Shown here piece after piece: positions 17,665 to 26,451 of a DNA stretch of 41,233 nt. The notes beneath the pieces are model-generated. The model made no database searches. It was not told the origin of the DNA and saw only the letters and a program-made list of their open reading frames with translations. Location: positions 1-41,233 of the forward strand of contig CAIOSY010000001.1 in assembly GCA_903861075.1 (NCBI GenBank), given 5' to 3'. The DNA comes from an uncultured Nitrosomonadales bacterium. GTDB lineage: Bacteria; Pseudomonadota; Gammaproteobacteria; Burkholderiales; Gallionellaceae. Numbering within the stretch: the first letter of the stretch is position 1; each line of letters starts with the position of its first letter. The position numbers were made by a program, and so were the translations under genes.

Positions 17665-18728
17665 TAAGCACGCTCTGAATAATTTTTCTCAAGCCACTGA
17701 CGATAATCGCCCGACAGCACGTTATTCACCCAGCTCTGATTGTCCAGATACCATTGCACCGTTTTGCGTATGCCGGTCTCGAAGGTTTCAGCCGGCTTCC
17801 AGCCCAATTCGCGTTCGATCTTGCGTGCATCAATCGCGTAGCGACGGTCATGACCCGGCCTATCCGTTACGAAGGTAATTTGTTCAGCATAAGACTTACC
17901 CTCCGCCTGCGGGCGCAATTCATCAAGCAATCCGCAAACAATATGCACAATGTCGAGATTGGCTTTTTCATTCCAGCCGCCGACGTTATACACCTCGCCC
18001 ACGCGACCCTTTTCCAGCACACAGCGTATCGCGCTGCAATGATCCTTAACATACAACCAGTCTCGTATCTGCTGTCCGTCGCCATAAACCGGCAACGGCT
18101 TACCCGCCAGCGCATTGACGATCAACAGCGGAATCAGCTTTTCAGGAAAGTGGTAAGGGCCGTAATTGTTAGAACAATTGGTAGTCAGCACCGGCAGTCC
18201 GTAGGTGTGGTGATAGGCGCGCACCAGATGATCGCTGGCCGCCTTGCTGGCTGAATACGGGCTGTTGGGTTCGTAGCGGTGCGTTTCCGTGAAGGCAGGT
18301 TCGTCTTTAGCCAGCGAGCCGTATACTTCATCGGTGGATACATGCAAAAAGCGGAAGGCCGATTTTTCGGCATCCGGCAAGCCGCCCCAATACGCGCGTA
18401 CCGCTTCGAGCAAATGAAACGTACCCACCACATTGGTTTGGATAAATTCTTCCGGTCCGTGTATCGAGCGATCCACATGGCTTTCAGCTGCAAAATTGAT
18501 TACCGCGCGAGGCTGATGTTCAGCCAGAAGGCGAGCCACCCGTTTCGCATCGCCGATGTCGCCCTGCACGAAAATATGACGCGGATTATCTTTGAGCGAA
18601 GCGAGGCTTTCCAGATTTCCCGCATAGGTCAATTTGTCCAGATTTATCACCGACTCATCGTACTGCGCGCACCAATCCAAAACAAAATTTGCACCAATAA
18701 ACCCTGCACTGCCGGTTACTAAAATCAT
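17664..18728 (-). CDS. rmlB: dTDP-glucose 4,6-dehydratase
   Basis: About 354 residues. It has [12 protein letters not shown] near the N-terminus, [22 protein letters not shown] and [12 protein letters not shown] with the Y-x3-K pair, all canonical for RmlB. It forms dTDP-4-keto-6-deoxyglucose, the shared precursor of rhamnose (RmlC and RmlD) and of Fuc4N (WecE at 1254-2393). The ATG at 18728 is preferred because AGGTG stands nine bases before it; a GTG at 18740 is in frame. It is the first gene of the operon. Confidence 0.95.
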   Translation of the reverse strand: MILVTGSAGFIGANFVLDWCAQYDESVINLDKLTYAGNLESLASLKDNPRHIFVQGDIGDAKRVARLLAEHQPRAVINFAAESHVDRSIHGPEEFIQTNVVGTFHLLEAVRAYWGGLPDAEKSAFRFLHVSTDEVYGSLAKDEPAFTETHRYEPNSPYSASKAASDHLVRAYHHTYGLPVLTTNCSNNYGPYHFPEKLIPLLIVNALAGKPLPVYGDGQQIRDWLYVKDHCSAIRCVLEKGRVGEVYNVGGWNEKANLDIVHIVCGLLDELRPQAEGKSYAEQITFVTDRPGHDRRYAIDARKIERELGWKPAETFETGIRKTVQWYLDNQSWVNNVLSGDYRQWLEKNYSERA

Positions 18729-19500
18729 AGCTTTACGCACCTAAAAAATTGTTTCTATCTACTGCTTGCACAGCGTCAATCGCAACACTTAACTTAAGAC
18801 AGCACCCAAAAGATTCACGTTCGATTCTACCACTAACCAGCTGATGCTTCACCCTGCTGCAAGTCATCCCTTCGCCTCGCCTCTCTACCTTACTCTGTGC
18901 CGTTTGCTTGACCCCCGACTCTGGCTTCGTTTATGCCCGAGCGATAAACCGCATTCCAGCCGCAAAATACGTCGAATGAAGGGCAATTTCGCGTGAAATA
19001 AAAATATCTTGCACCGAACTACGCCTGCTGACTCACGCGAAGACGCGAAAAAACCAAAAAATCTCAATAAACACGCTCGTGTTTCACCTGTTTGCAGGCA
19101 AGTTGCACCTTTTTGCCGACGCTTTGCACCTCTCTGCCGACACCACGCATCGTTCTGTGGACACATGGCATCAGTTTATAATGATTTCATAGCGCTCGCG
19201 CGCAACCCGAGAGAGGTTGGCAAGAGGCCCGGATAGATCAGCGGGAGGCTTTTAGTGCAACAAAATTGATAGAAAAAGTGCGTTTTACTCGCAATAGTAC
19301 TTTTTTTGAAAAAGCTTCGTATATACTCAGTCAAGGTTGATATCCGACCCTCACTCCCGAACACCAGTATTTATTATTTATAATCAATTTGTTAAAATTA
19401 TATATGCACATTTTAACTGATTGTTGCATTGCAAAAAAAATCAAGTTGTTACATTTCAGGATGCAAACTAATAAACAATTTCGTGCCGGGTAAAAATATC
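18729..19500. other. Intergenic region between divergent rmlB and mshE
   Basis: About 770 bases without a convincing gene. It must hold the promoters of the rml operon (minus) and of mshE-mshG (plus), but I see no strong -35/-10 pair. A perfect TATAAT occurs at 19177-19182 without a good -35. A hairpin-like A-rich/T-rich pair (AAAAAGT ... ACTTTTTTT, 19273-19307) could be a weak terminator. The stretch 19010-19080 contains a CGCGAAGACGCGAAAAA segment of a kind often seen in dispersed intergenic repeats. Four 21-bp repeats lie at 19085-19168. The DNA from 19380 to 19440 is very rich in A and T. Confidence 0.6.
19085..19168. repeat. Four degenerate 21-bp tandem repeats
   Basis: Units begin at 19085, 19106, 19127 and 19148, each starting CACC or CATC and mostly containing TCTGCCGAC or a close variant in the middle. 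A fifth unit may begin with CATC at 19169 but decays at once. Because the unit is 21 bases, any frame through it gives heptapeptide repeats; on the plus strand one frame gives a seven-residue pattern with one cysteine per unit (APxCRx-like). No ribosome-binding site supports translation. Confidence 0.85.
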
Positions 19501-21201
19501 ATGTCACCTAAAAACACTCAACTCGGCTCGATACTCACAGCGCAAAATTTTATTGCACCTGAAAAATTGGCGCAAGCTCTTGTCGAGCAACAGCATAGCG
19601 GAAAATCACTCGGAGATATTTTGCTGGCTCATCAATACATTAGTCAGGAAAAATTAGCGCAGTGCATGGCAATACAACAAAATATCCCCTACATTGATTT
19701 AACGAACTATCCAATTTCCCCCGAAAAAATCAGACTATTAAGCGAAGTACAATCACGACAATATCAGACCCTGGTTTTGACTGAACAAGCCGACGCCTAC
19801 CTGGTGGGAATGGTCGATCCCACCAACTTAAGGAATCAGGATCACCTTGCGCAGATACTGGGACGGCCTATCCTCCCAAGTATTATTACGTCTCAGCAAT
19901 TCCATGACGTCATCGACGAATGTTATCGAAAAAGCGGGCAACTCGATAGCTGTGTCGAACAAGTTAAGCGGGAAGTTGACCACCACTTTTTAAATCATCC
20001 CCAAGTCAATCAAAGCATAGATGATACAGAAGCGCCCGTCATTAAACTGCTGCAAACCATTTTTGAAGAGGCGGTCAAAATGCGCGCCTCCGATATCCAT
20101 CTTGAACCCGAGGAAGACAAGCTGGTGGTGCGCTTCAGAATTGACGGTGAATTACAACAAAAAATCGAAGCAGACCCCAAGATTGCATCTGCTTTAATTG
20201 TGAGACTAAAGCTGTTAGCCGGACTTAACATTAGCGAAAAACGACTCCCTGTGGATGGACGTCTAACGCTCAACATTAACAATCAACATGTTGACGTTCG
20301 CCTTTCAACCATCCCAACTCAGTTTGGCGAATCCATGGTGATGCGTTTGCTGATACAAGACAAGGAATTACTTGATTTAAATAAAATAGGCATGGATAGC
20401 GAACTACGGGATCAATTCAAGAAAGCGATCAAATCCCCCCACGGCATCGTACTCGTCACAGGCCCTACGGGTTGCGGAAAAACCACCACTTTATATGGTG
20501 CCTTATCATGCCTCAACCAACGCAATGTCAAAATTCTCACCTGTGAAGACCCCGTTGAATATCAAATCCCCGGCATTAGCCAGGTACAAATTAATGAAAA
20601 AATTGATTTAACTTTTCCACGACTGCTACGGGCGTTTTTAAGACAAGATCCTGATATTATTCTGCTAGGCGAAATTCGCGACCTCGAAACCGCGCAAATT
20701 GCCATGCGCGCAGCCATGACAGGTCATTTGGTTCTTTCTACCCTGCACACCAACGATGCGGCCAGTGCACCCGTTCGCTTGATAGACATGGGCATACCCG
20801 GTTATCTCATCGCAGCGACCCTGCGCGGCGTCATGTCACAACGCTTACTCAAACTCATTTGCACGCATTGCAGCGAACCTTATTTACCCGGCGAAGATGA
20901 GCTAGCCTGGATTAGCGCCACCAACACCGAAAATCTGGACAACGCCAATTTTCGCCACGGGCGCGGATGCGAGCGCTGCGAGGGTCGCGGCTATCATGGC
21001 CGAACCGGGGTGTTTGAATTTCTGGAAATGACACCCCAGCTCCTCACCGCACTTCATCAAAATGACGCGAATAACCTTGACAGTCTGGCGCGCGCCAGTT
21101 TAGGTCAGCACACCCTGGAATATCAGGCCTTTCGCCTGGCGCTTAGCGGCGTCACCACCCTGACCGAGGCGATGAGTCTGATCGGCTCAATAAAAAGCTA
21201 A
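19501..21201 (+). CDS. mshE: MSHA pilus assembly ATPase
   Basis: About 566 residues from the ATG at 19501; a TTG at 19429 would add 24 residues and is less likely. An N-terminal MshEN-type domain occupies residues ~7-110, with two 24-residue motifs (7-30 and 36-59) separated by five residues. The AAA-type secretion ATPase core follows: Walker A GPTGCGKTTT at 321-330, Asp box CEDPVEYQIPG, Walker B with LGEIRD at ~389-394, and His box STLHTNDAASA. Two zinc-type cysteine pairs are at 454/457 and 490/493. It powers pilus extension at the inner membrane and pairs with MshG just downstream. The usual Arg and Gly of both MshEN motifs are replaced (see findings). Unlike canonical msh loci it is on the opposite strand from mshI-N. 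Confidence 0.92.
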   Translation: MSPKNTQLGSILTAQNFIAPEKLAQALVEQQHSGKSLGDILLAHQYISQEKLAQCMAIQQNIPYIDLTNYPISPEKIRLLSEVQSRQYQTLVLTEQADAYLVGMVDPTNLRNQDHLAQILGRPILPSIITSQQFHDVIDECYRKSGQLDSCVEQVKREVDHHFLNHPQVNQSIDDTEAPVIKLLQTIFEEAVKMRASDIHLEPEEDKLVVRFRIDGELQQKIEADPKIASALIVRLKLLAGLNISEKRLPVDGRLTLNINNQHVDVRLSTIPTQFGESMVMRLLIQDKELLDLNKIGMDSELRDQFKKAIKSPHGIVLVTGPTGCGKTTTLYGALSCLNQRNVKILTCEDPVEYQIPGISQVQINEKIDLTFPRLLRAFLRQDPDIILLGEIRDLETAQIAMRAAMTGHLVLSTLHTNDAASAPVRLIDMGIPGYLIAATLRGVMSQRLLKLICTHCSEPYLPGEDELAWISATNTENLDNANFRHGRGCERCEGRGYHGRTGVFEFLEMTPQLLTALHQNDANNLDSLARASLGQHTLEYQAFRLALSGVTTLTEAMSLIGSIKS

Positions 21202-21212
21202 GCCCCGTCAAA

Positions 21213-22439
21213 ATGGAACAATTTGAATACAATGGCCGTAACCAATCAGGAAAAAGCGTGCGGGGACGAATTGAATCGCCTTCCGTAGCCGCAGTCGCTA
21301 CATGGCTAAAAACACAGGGGATTTCCCCGATACAGATTAAGCCCCGACGCGTCTTCTTAAAACACAACATTCACTGGCTGCAACACGGGCATACACTCGA
21401 AATAAGAGATTTATTGTTATTTACCCGTCAAATGGGCACGATGATTAAATCCGGCGTACCCCTGATGGAAGCGCTGCGTGGCATTCAAAATTCCAGCAAA
21501 AACCGCTCGCTCATACAATTATTACGCAATGTCTGCCATGATTTAGATCAAGGAATGACCATTAGCGAGACTTTTTCACATCATCCGGATTTTTTTAATG
21601 ATTACTATGTCAGCATGGTCAAGGTGGGTGAGGAGAGTGGCCGACTGGAAGAAATCTTCGCCTTGCTATACCAACAACTTTTATTCGAAAGGCAGATGAG
21701 CCAGAAAACAAAAAGCGCACTACGCTACCCCTATTTTGTGCTGATTTCCATCACCCTCGCCATTGCGATCATGGTGTTTTTTGTCATTCCCGTATTTTCC
21801 CATTTTTACGCCAGTTTTAATGCCCCGCTCCCCCTGTTAACCCGTACCCTGCTTAATGTCTCGGCATTTTTCGTTCATTACAGCGCATTACTCATCGTCA
21901 TTTTCTTTGCTGCTGCCTATGCTTTCAGGAGGTACATCAAGTGCCCTGAGGGGCGTTACAACTGGGGAAAATTAAAACTCAAACTACCGTTCGTAGGTCC
22001 GATTATTAAAAAGGCAACCCTGGCTCGATTTTGTCGCAGTCTGGCCATTGCCAATCAAAGCGGCGTCCCTATCATTCAATCATTCACACTTGTGTCACGG
22101 GTCGTTGATAATGCCTACTTCGAAAAACAGATACTCGCGATGCGCGACGGGGTCACACGCGGTGAAAGCTTATTGATCGCAGCGCAATCTGCTGTGCTAT
22201 TTACACCACTCGAACTACAGATGATTGCAGTCGGAGAAATGACCGGTGAAGTGGATGAGATGTTAAAACAGGTGGCTGATTTATATCAGGATGAATTAGA
22301 GTATGAAATCAGTCGCTTAAATGAAACCATTGAACCACTACTGCTCAGTTTCATGGGGGTTTTGGTGCTAATCGTCATGCTGGGTATTTTCCTGCCTATC
22401 TGGCGTATGGGGGCGACCGCGCTCGGCACGCCTCACTGA
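21213..22439 (+). CDS. mshG: MSHA/type IV pilus inner-membrane platform protein (GspF/PilC family)
   Basis: About 408 residues. Two T2SSF repeats are visible: the first with LLLFTRQMGTMIKSGVPLMEAL and VSMVKVGEESGRLEEIF, the second with ARFCRSLAIANQSGVPII and MIAVGEMTGEVDEML. Hydrophobic segments follow each repeat (around residues 170-195, 225-245 and 375-400). The protein is the membrane partner of MshE. It begins 11 bases after the mshE stop and ends 50 bases from the convergent mshP stop; no clear terminator is seen between them. Confidence 0.92.
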   Translation: MEQFEYNGRNQSGKSVRGRIESPSVAAVATWLKTQGISPIQIKPRRVFLKHNIHWLQHGHTLEIRDLLLFTRQMGTMIKSGVPLMEALRGIQNSSKNRSLIQLLRNVCHDLDQGMTISETFSHHPDFFNDYYVSMVKVGEESGRLEEIFALLYQQLLFERQMSQKTKSALRYPYFVLISITLAIAIMVFFVIPVFSHFYASFNAPLPLLTRTLLNVSAFFVHYSALLIVIFFAAAYAFRRYIKCPEGRYNWGKLKLKLPFVGPIIKKATLARFCRSLAIANQSGVPIIQSFTLVSRVVDNAYFEKQILAMRDGVTRGESLLIAAQSAVLFTPLELQMIAVGEMTGEVDEMLKQVADLYQDELEYEISRLNETIEPLLLSFMGVLVLIVMLGIFLPIWRMGATALGTPH

Positions 22440-22489
22440 TTAACCTATTAAAAGCATTTATCCGCAGATTACACAGATTAAAGATTAAC

Positions 22490-24625
22490 TTACCTTACCG
22501 GCTCACTCCAGTCATGACGCCAAAATACGTTCTCGTTCAATCCCTCCAGCTGGTTCGGGTCTACCCCTTTCAGACAGGCAAAACCTGAGGACCAATCTTC
22601 CCCTTTGATTTGATTCAGCAAATTAAATTGACGGTTGACCCCGGCACGCCCAAAAAAGAAAGCACATACACCACCGCAAATCTGCGCATTACCGGATAGT
22701 CTGATCGCAGGTCGCTTCGACAAAACATAGGAGTTAGCCGAGTTAATCTGATAGACAGCTGTTCTGCTGACAAACACATTTACCGCTGAACTCTGATTGT
22801 AATTAACCTGATAACTCCCCATCCCACCCGAACCACTACCTAACGCCGCAATCACCGTGCCGGGTTTTATATTAAGACCAAACAAGGCATCGCCGACATT
22901 AAGCACCCCGGAACTCACTGCGTACACCTGCAAAGTTGTCCCGTTAATTTCTCCCGTAGCCTGCGCAAAATCCAACAGCCCGCTACCGGCAGAAACTGAA
23001 ACGGCTCCCCCTTGCGGAGGAAAAGGCGTCAAGCCTGACAGGGTCACAGTCGTTCCTGCCGACTCTAACGGTGCAGCATCAACCTGATGTAACGACCCGC
23101 TGAGTAAATAACGGCTGCCGGGCTCTCCCCACCCCCCTGACACAGAGACATTTGGCAGCACGCCATAACTAACCCCCCCGCCACTTGATGATATTTCATC
23201 CCCTGGGGTTAACACACCACTGCCGGGCGCTGCAACCAACTTTAAAATGGGGCTGTAAGCGAGCAAGGTTACCGACTGCGTCAGCGTTGCCGCGCAAACC
23301 AACTGATAACGACTCCCGCTCTGCCCCCAGATACCGGAAATCAGCGCCCCTAATTCCCCATAGCTGACACTGCCACTACTATTTTTAATGACATCGCCCG
23401 GACTTAAAACCGCATTGCTGTTCAAACCTGAGGTCAGGGTTAAAATTTTAGTCGTATTTTCACCCGTTATCGTGCCTGAAAACTTCGCGCCTATCGTCCC
23501 CATAAAATTGGCACCATTACTCGCCCCAGCTGTTGAAAAATACGCGGGATTATAGGCGGTCCAAATTTGCGAAAAAAGATTATCCCCTTGCTTGCCCGTC
23601 AGGGACACCCGTTGACGAAAATACAACTGCGGCATGAGCGGGTCCCCTAAAGAAACGGCATTAAGCTCCCCTCCCGCCAGCGCAGTTGCAGAAGAAAACC
23701 CGTATAACAAGGTATCGGCACTGGCGGCAACTGAAGCGCTGGCAATACCGTTACTGGCGGCGCAAAACCAATTAGCGGGCAAGACACCGCTGCTCTTGTG
23801 ATCACTGGTTTGATGATCATCGGCATAAGAACCGATAAAGCTCACGGACTGTCCCGTTACCGGATAAAAAACCGCACCGACCTGCACATAATTCCGTGGA
23901 GCCGGATTGTTTTGATTATTCAGCAGGGTTTGAGTTATGCCATAGTTGCCCGGCAGACGCATTTCACCATACACCCCCATGCCGCTAACCTTAAAACTGC
24001 CTGTTTGTGCCAAATCCCACCCCGTGCCATTAAGCAAACACGAACCGGACGGATTCGTACAACTGGCAACATGGGCGTTTGAGCCCCCTTGCGTTTTAGA
24101 CATATAGGCTAAATTGGTAAAAACGGCTGCACCGGCCTGCGTTGTTACCAAATTGAAAACAATCTGACTGCCATTCCCTTCTATCCCCTGACTCACCTGG
24201 CTTGCAAATAAAACACGCAACCAACGGGAGGTGTTGTCAACAGTCCCTTTGACCGTCACCGCACAACATCGCGCCGCGTCCGCCGGGCAATCGGCCGGAT
24301 AAGGCAGGGCAGAAACATATTCAAAAGTACCGCGCCCCAAAGCACTGGCGGGCAAAAGGGCCAGATCGCTACAGTTCGTCTCGGTATACGTTCCATTTTG
24401 TAGCGTCTGACTCAATATCGCATGGGCTTTTTCCTGGCCACTTTCAGCCAAAAAAAATGCCGCGATTTGCGCTTCCTGTTGTGCGGCATCACGCACTGCC
24501 GATGAGGAGACGCTCATTAACGTCATCAACGCTGCGGTCAGTATGCCTATTATCAACATCGTAATCGCGATAGTGGCTGCGCCTTGCTGACGTTTATCAA
24601 TATGCATCGCATCAGATCGCTTCAT
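22490..24625 (-). CDS. mshP: Large MshP-like minor pilin with C-terminal fibre-like repeats
   Basis: About 711 residues, whereas known MshP proteins are roughly 140-180. Residues 1-145 are the MshP/PilX-type part: a short charged leader, QQGAATIAITMLIIGILTAALMTL as the pilin-like helix, and FFLAESGQEKA. The extra ~560 residues are rich in G, S, T and N and hold three related segments (about 385-444, 462-509 and 557-607) with patterns S-G-x-L-x-x-G-D and G-S-x-Y-x-x. The last one, with INGTTLQVYAVSSG and a GSGSGGMGSYQV turn, looks like a repeat module I know from phage-tail-like and adhesin proteins. Several cysteines are near the end (C650, C654, C684). The gene overlaps mshO by 4 bp and is last in the operon. 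A role as pilus-tip adhesin, perhaps replacing MshQ, is inference. Confidence 0.72.
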   Translation of the reverse strand: MKRSDAMHIDKRQQGAATIAITMLIIGILTAALMTLMSVSSSAVRDAAQQEAQIAAFFLAESGQEKAHAILSQTLQNGTYTETNCSDLALLPASALGRGTFEYVSALPYPADCPADAARCCAVTVKGTVDNTSRWLRVLFASQVSQGIEGNGSQIVFNLVTTQAGAAVFTNLAYMSKTQGGSNAHVASCTNPSGSCLLNGTGWDLAQTGSFKVSGMGVYGEMRLPGNYGITQTLLNNQNNPAPRNYVQVGAVFYPVTGQSVSFIGSYADDHQTSDHKSSGVLPANWFCAASNGIASASVAASADTLLYGFSSATALAGGELNAVSLGDPLMPQLYFRQRVSLTGKQGDNLFSQIWTAYNPAYFSTAGASNGANFMGTIGAKFSGTITGENTTKILTLTSGLNSNAVLSPGDVIKNSSGSVSYGELGALISGIWGQSGSRYQLVCAATLTQSVTLLAYSPILKLVAAPGSGVLTPGDEISSSGGGVSYGVLPNVSVSGGWGEPGSRYLLSGSLHQVDAAPLESAGTTVTLSGLTPFPPQGGAVSVSAGSGLLDFAQATGEINGTTLQVYAVSSGVLNVGDALFGLNIKPGTVIAALGSGSGGMGSYQVNYNQSSAVNVFVSRTAVYQINSANSYVLSKRPAIRLSGNAQICGGVCAFFFGRAGVNRQFNLLNQIKGEDWSSGFACLKGVDPNQLEGLNENVFWRHDWSEPVR
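22805..23473. repeat. Protein-level repeats within mshP
   Basis: Three diverged segments of the encoded protein, about residues 385-444, 462-509 and 557-607, share the pattern hydrophobic-S/G-x-L-x-x-G-D, followed by a G/S-rich turn and a G-S-x-Y-x-x strand. The first two are closest (SVSYGELG versus GVSYGVLP; GQSGSRYQL versus GEPGSRYLL). Confidence 0.7.
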
Positions 24626-25170
24626 TTGTTTTTGAGTTCGACCCGGGTACGCTGCTGAAACACCCGTCCCTGATAGGTCAATATAAGGGTCATTTGCACC
24701 GACCTCACGCCGCGTAAAGGCGGAGGAGTTAAGACGAGAGTATTTCCATTTTCATCAAGATAATCAAAAGTCAGACGGGTGACCGGCTCGGTAAGCGGGT
24801 AGGCATTGCTACATAAATTTGCATAACCCAGACTAATTTGATTCTGATCACTGCAAATAATGACGTTGAATAGAGACGTTTCGCCCTCCGCATCCGAGGC
24901 TCTACGCGTAAATGCCATGCCATCTGATGCCATATTGCTAAAATTAAAACCACTCGCAAGCTGGTAATCGACTTCACGAATTTCCCGCGCCAATCTCTCT
25001 GTTGCATAACGCAGTTGATCCAGCAGCCGAATATCGCTTTGCGTTTCGTTATAGCTGCGCATCGTGGAAGACAACAACGGAAGCAGCACCACAGACAACA
25101 CGCCCAGTATCACCATCACAATCAACAGTTCAATCAGTGTAAAGCCGCTTATCTTACGCGTCGTTTTCAT
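24622..25170 (-). CDS. mshO: MSHA minor pilin MshO
   Basis: About 182 residues. A class III/IV prepilin leader MKTTRKISG is followed by FTLIELLIVMVILGVLSVVLL, with the conserved glutamate at mature position 5. The body contains RLAREIREVDYQL, a typical MshO/PilW-like region. Its ATG overlaps the mshD stop by one base (TGATG) and its stop overlaps the mshP start by 4 bp. It would be cleaved by a prepilin peptidase that is not in the window. Confidence 0.82.
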   Translation of the reverse strand: MKTTRKISGFTLIELLIVMVILGVLSVVLLPLLSSTMRSYNETQSDIRLLDQLRYATERLAREIREVDYQLASGFNFSNMASDGMAFTRRASDAEGETSLFNVIICSDQNQISLGYANLCSNAYPLTEPVTRLTFDYLDENGNTLVLTPPPLRGVRSVQMTLILTYQGRVFQQRTRVELKNK

Positions 25171-25577
25171 CAGTAATCTGCCAGCATCAGCGTAATTGAG
25201 GATTTAAGTTCGGGCTGGTTAATACGACTTACGGTAATTGAAATATTCCGACAGGCCAAGGTATTGGGACAGGCGGTATTCAGCCCCCCGTAATACACAT
25301 CACCCACGATCACAACGCGGCTATAACCGACAGGGTCATTCCCACAACTCACACTCGAAACAGCCGCAAAACCGAGATTGTGTCGTGTCGCCAGCGTCTG
25401 CTCCCCACATTCTTGAGCATACTGCGCTGCCTGCTGCAGAACATCATTGATATGCAGGAATGGCGGGGCATTACCGAACAATACGCCTAAACCCAAGGAT
25501 GCGATACCGATCATCAGCATCACAATAATCAGTTCAACCAAGCTAAAGCCGTCGCAATGCCGCCCGTTAATATTCAA
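25170..25577 (-). CDS. mshD: MSHA minor pilin MshD
   Basis: About 135 residues if started at the TTG at 25577, which gives a normal ten-residue leader ending in CDG before FSLVELIIVMLMIGIASLG. An ATG at 25634 lies in frame but would give an unusually long leader and a 65-bp overlap with mshC. The start is therefore uncertain. The mature part has cysteines (C-G-x-D, C-P, C-R) and lies between mshC and mshO, the canonical order. Confidence 0.75.
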   Translation of the reverse strand: MNINGRHCDGFSLVELIIVMLMIGIASLGLGVLFGNAPPFLHINDVLQQAAQYAQECGEQTLATRHNLGFAAVSSVSCGNDPVGYSRVVIVGDVYYGGLNTACPNTLACRNISITVSRINQPELKSSITLMLADY

Positions 25578-26046
25578 GGGTTGCGTACCCCGTAACCGGA
25601 AAAACACGCACCCCCACGCTACGACCCGGCACACTGAGCGTGAATAACATCGATTGCGTAATTTGCGGACGTCCCAGACTATCGAATATCACACTGCCAT
25701 TGATCGGTGCCATCGTCATCCCGTCGGCAAGCCAGATGGTAAACGCCTGCCCTGTCGCCGGATCGACCACGGGGACGGTTGACGTACAGGATGAACTGCT
25801 ACAGCTGTCTACTTGATAGCGACCACCGGCATTGTCTACGGTTAGTTTTAAACGTTGCTGCTGACTGATAGCCAATAATTGGGTATGCGCGAGATGATGA
25901 CGTAACGTATCTGCCTGCAAGCCAACGGCGTGCTTCTGACGCGAGTCCAGAACAATCACCGTTGTCACTGATAGAATACCCATAATCGCCATTACGATAA
26001 GAAGTTCAATCAGGCTAAAGCCCATGACACGAGGGTGGTATTTCAC
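25567..26046 (-). CDS. mshC: MSHA minor pilin MshC (GspH-like)
   Basis: About 159 residues. The leader MKYHPRVMG precedes FSLIELLIVMAIMGILSVTTV with Glu5. The body has the GspH/FimT-like pattern (TLRHHLAHTQLLAISQQQRLKL) and a GYATLEY end. Translation starts at a GTG (26046), with GGGGA shortly upstream. It lies 26 bases after the second pilin gene. Confidence 0.8.
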   Translation of the reverse strand: MKYHPRVMGFSLIELLIVMAIMGILSVTTVIVLDSRQKHAVGLQADTLRHHLAHTQLLAISQQQRLKLTVDNAGGRYQVDSCSSSSCTSTVPVVDPATGQAFTIWLADGMTMAPINGSVIFDSLGRPQITQSMLFTLSVPGRSVGVRVFPVTGYATLEY

Positions 26047-26072
26047 TCACATCCCCAGTTGCTCAGAACACA

Positions 26073-26426
26073 TCAAGGCATCGTTATGCTCGGCTTACCC
26101 GTTCCTTCGGTACAGCCGAAAACCGCACTGGCAGCGCCATCCGCCGTACTCACTCCCGCACAGCTAATTCCCGATGCCGCAGAAGTACAAACCGGATCCA
26201 GCATTTGCGCGGCAATTTGCGCACACGTCGGCGCGGCCAGATTGACCGCATAGGCCGCACCCCAAGCCCCCTTGAGTGCGCCCAAGGTTGCTTGTTGCCT
26301 GGCAATACGCGCCTGATTCGTTGTTCCTGAGAGACTAATCACCGCGACCGAACTTAAAATACCGATGATCACCATCACGATCACCAGTTCAATCAAGCTA
26401 AACCCGCCCTGCTTTAACGCAACCAT
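26073..26426 (-). CDS. MshA-type pilin, second copy
   Basis: About 117 residues with a short leader MVALKQGG before FSLIELVIVMVIIGILSSVAV. It shares with the preceding pilin the block QARIARQQATLGALKGAWG and the C-terminal pattern SAVFGCT. By my hand alignment of the mature parts about 79 of 109 positions agree. Four cysteines can form the usual pilin disulfide loops. It starts 25 bases after the first pilin stop and has no obvious ribosome-binding site, so it may be made at lower level or be translationally coupled. Canonical loci have mshB then mshA here; which copy is the major subunit cannot be decided from sequence alone. Confidence 0.85.
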   Translation of the reverse strand: MVALKQGGFSLIELVIVMVIIGILSSVAVISLSGTTNQARIARQQATLGALKGAWGAAYAVNLAAPTCAQIAAQMLDPVCTSAASGISCAGVSTADGAASAVFGCTEGTGKPSITMP

Positions 26427-26451
26427 TGCGATTTAATCGACAGGAAAAACA

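Noticed and set aside
19085-19168. CRISPR array
   Set aside because: The units are directly adjacent with no spacers, are too short and diverged, and no cas gene is near.
19177-19182. Perfect TATAAT as the mshE promoter
   Set aside because: No acceptable -35 element at 15-18 bases upstream and more than 300 bases to the mshE start; it remains only a note in the intergenic entry.
19009-19236. 75-codon plus-strand frame with cysteine heptads as a real repeat-protein gene
   Set aside because: No ribosome-binding site, no recognisable domain, a second open frame on the other strand over the same repeats, and degenerate units; openness is explained by the 21-bp period.
22440-22489. Bidirectional terminator or repeat element between mshG and mshP
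   Set aside because: No stem-loop found; the CCGCAGATTACACAGATT segment resembles a common intergenic motif but occurs only once here.
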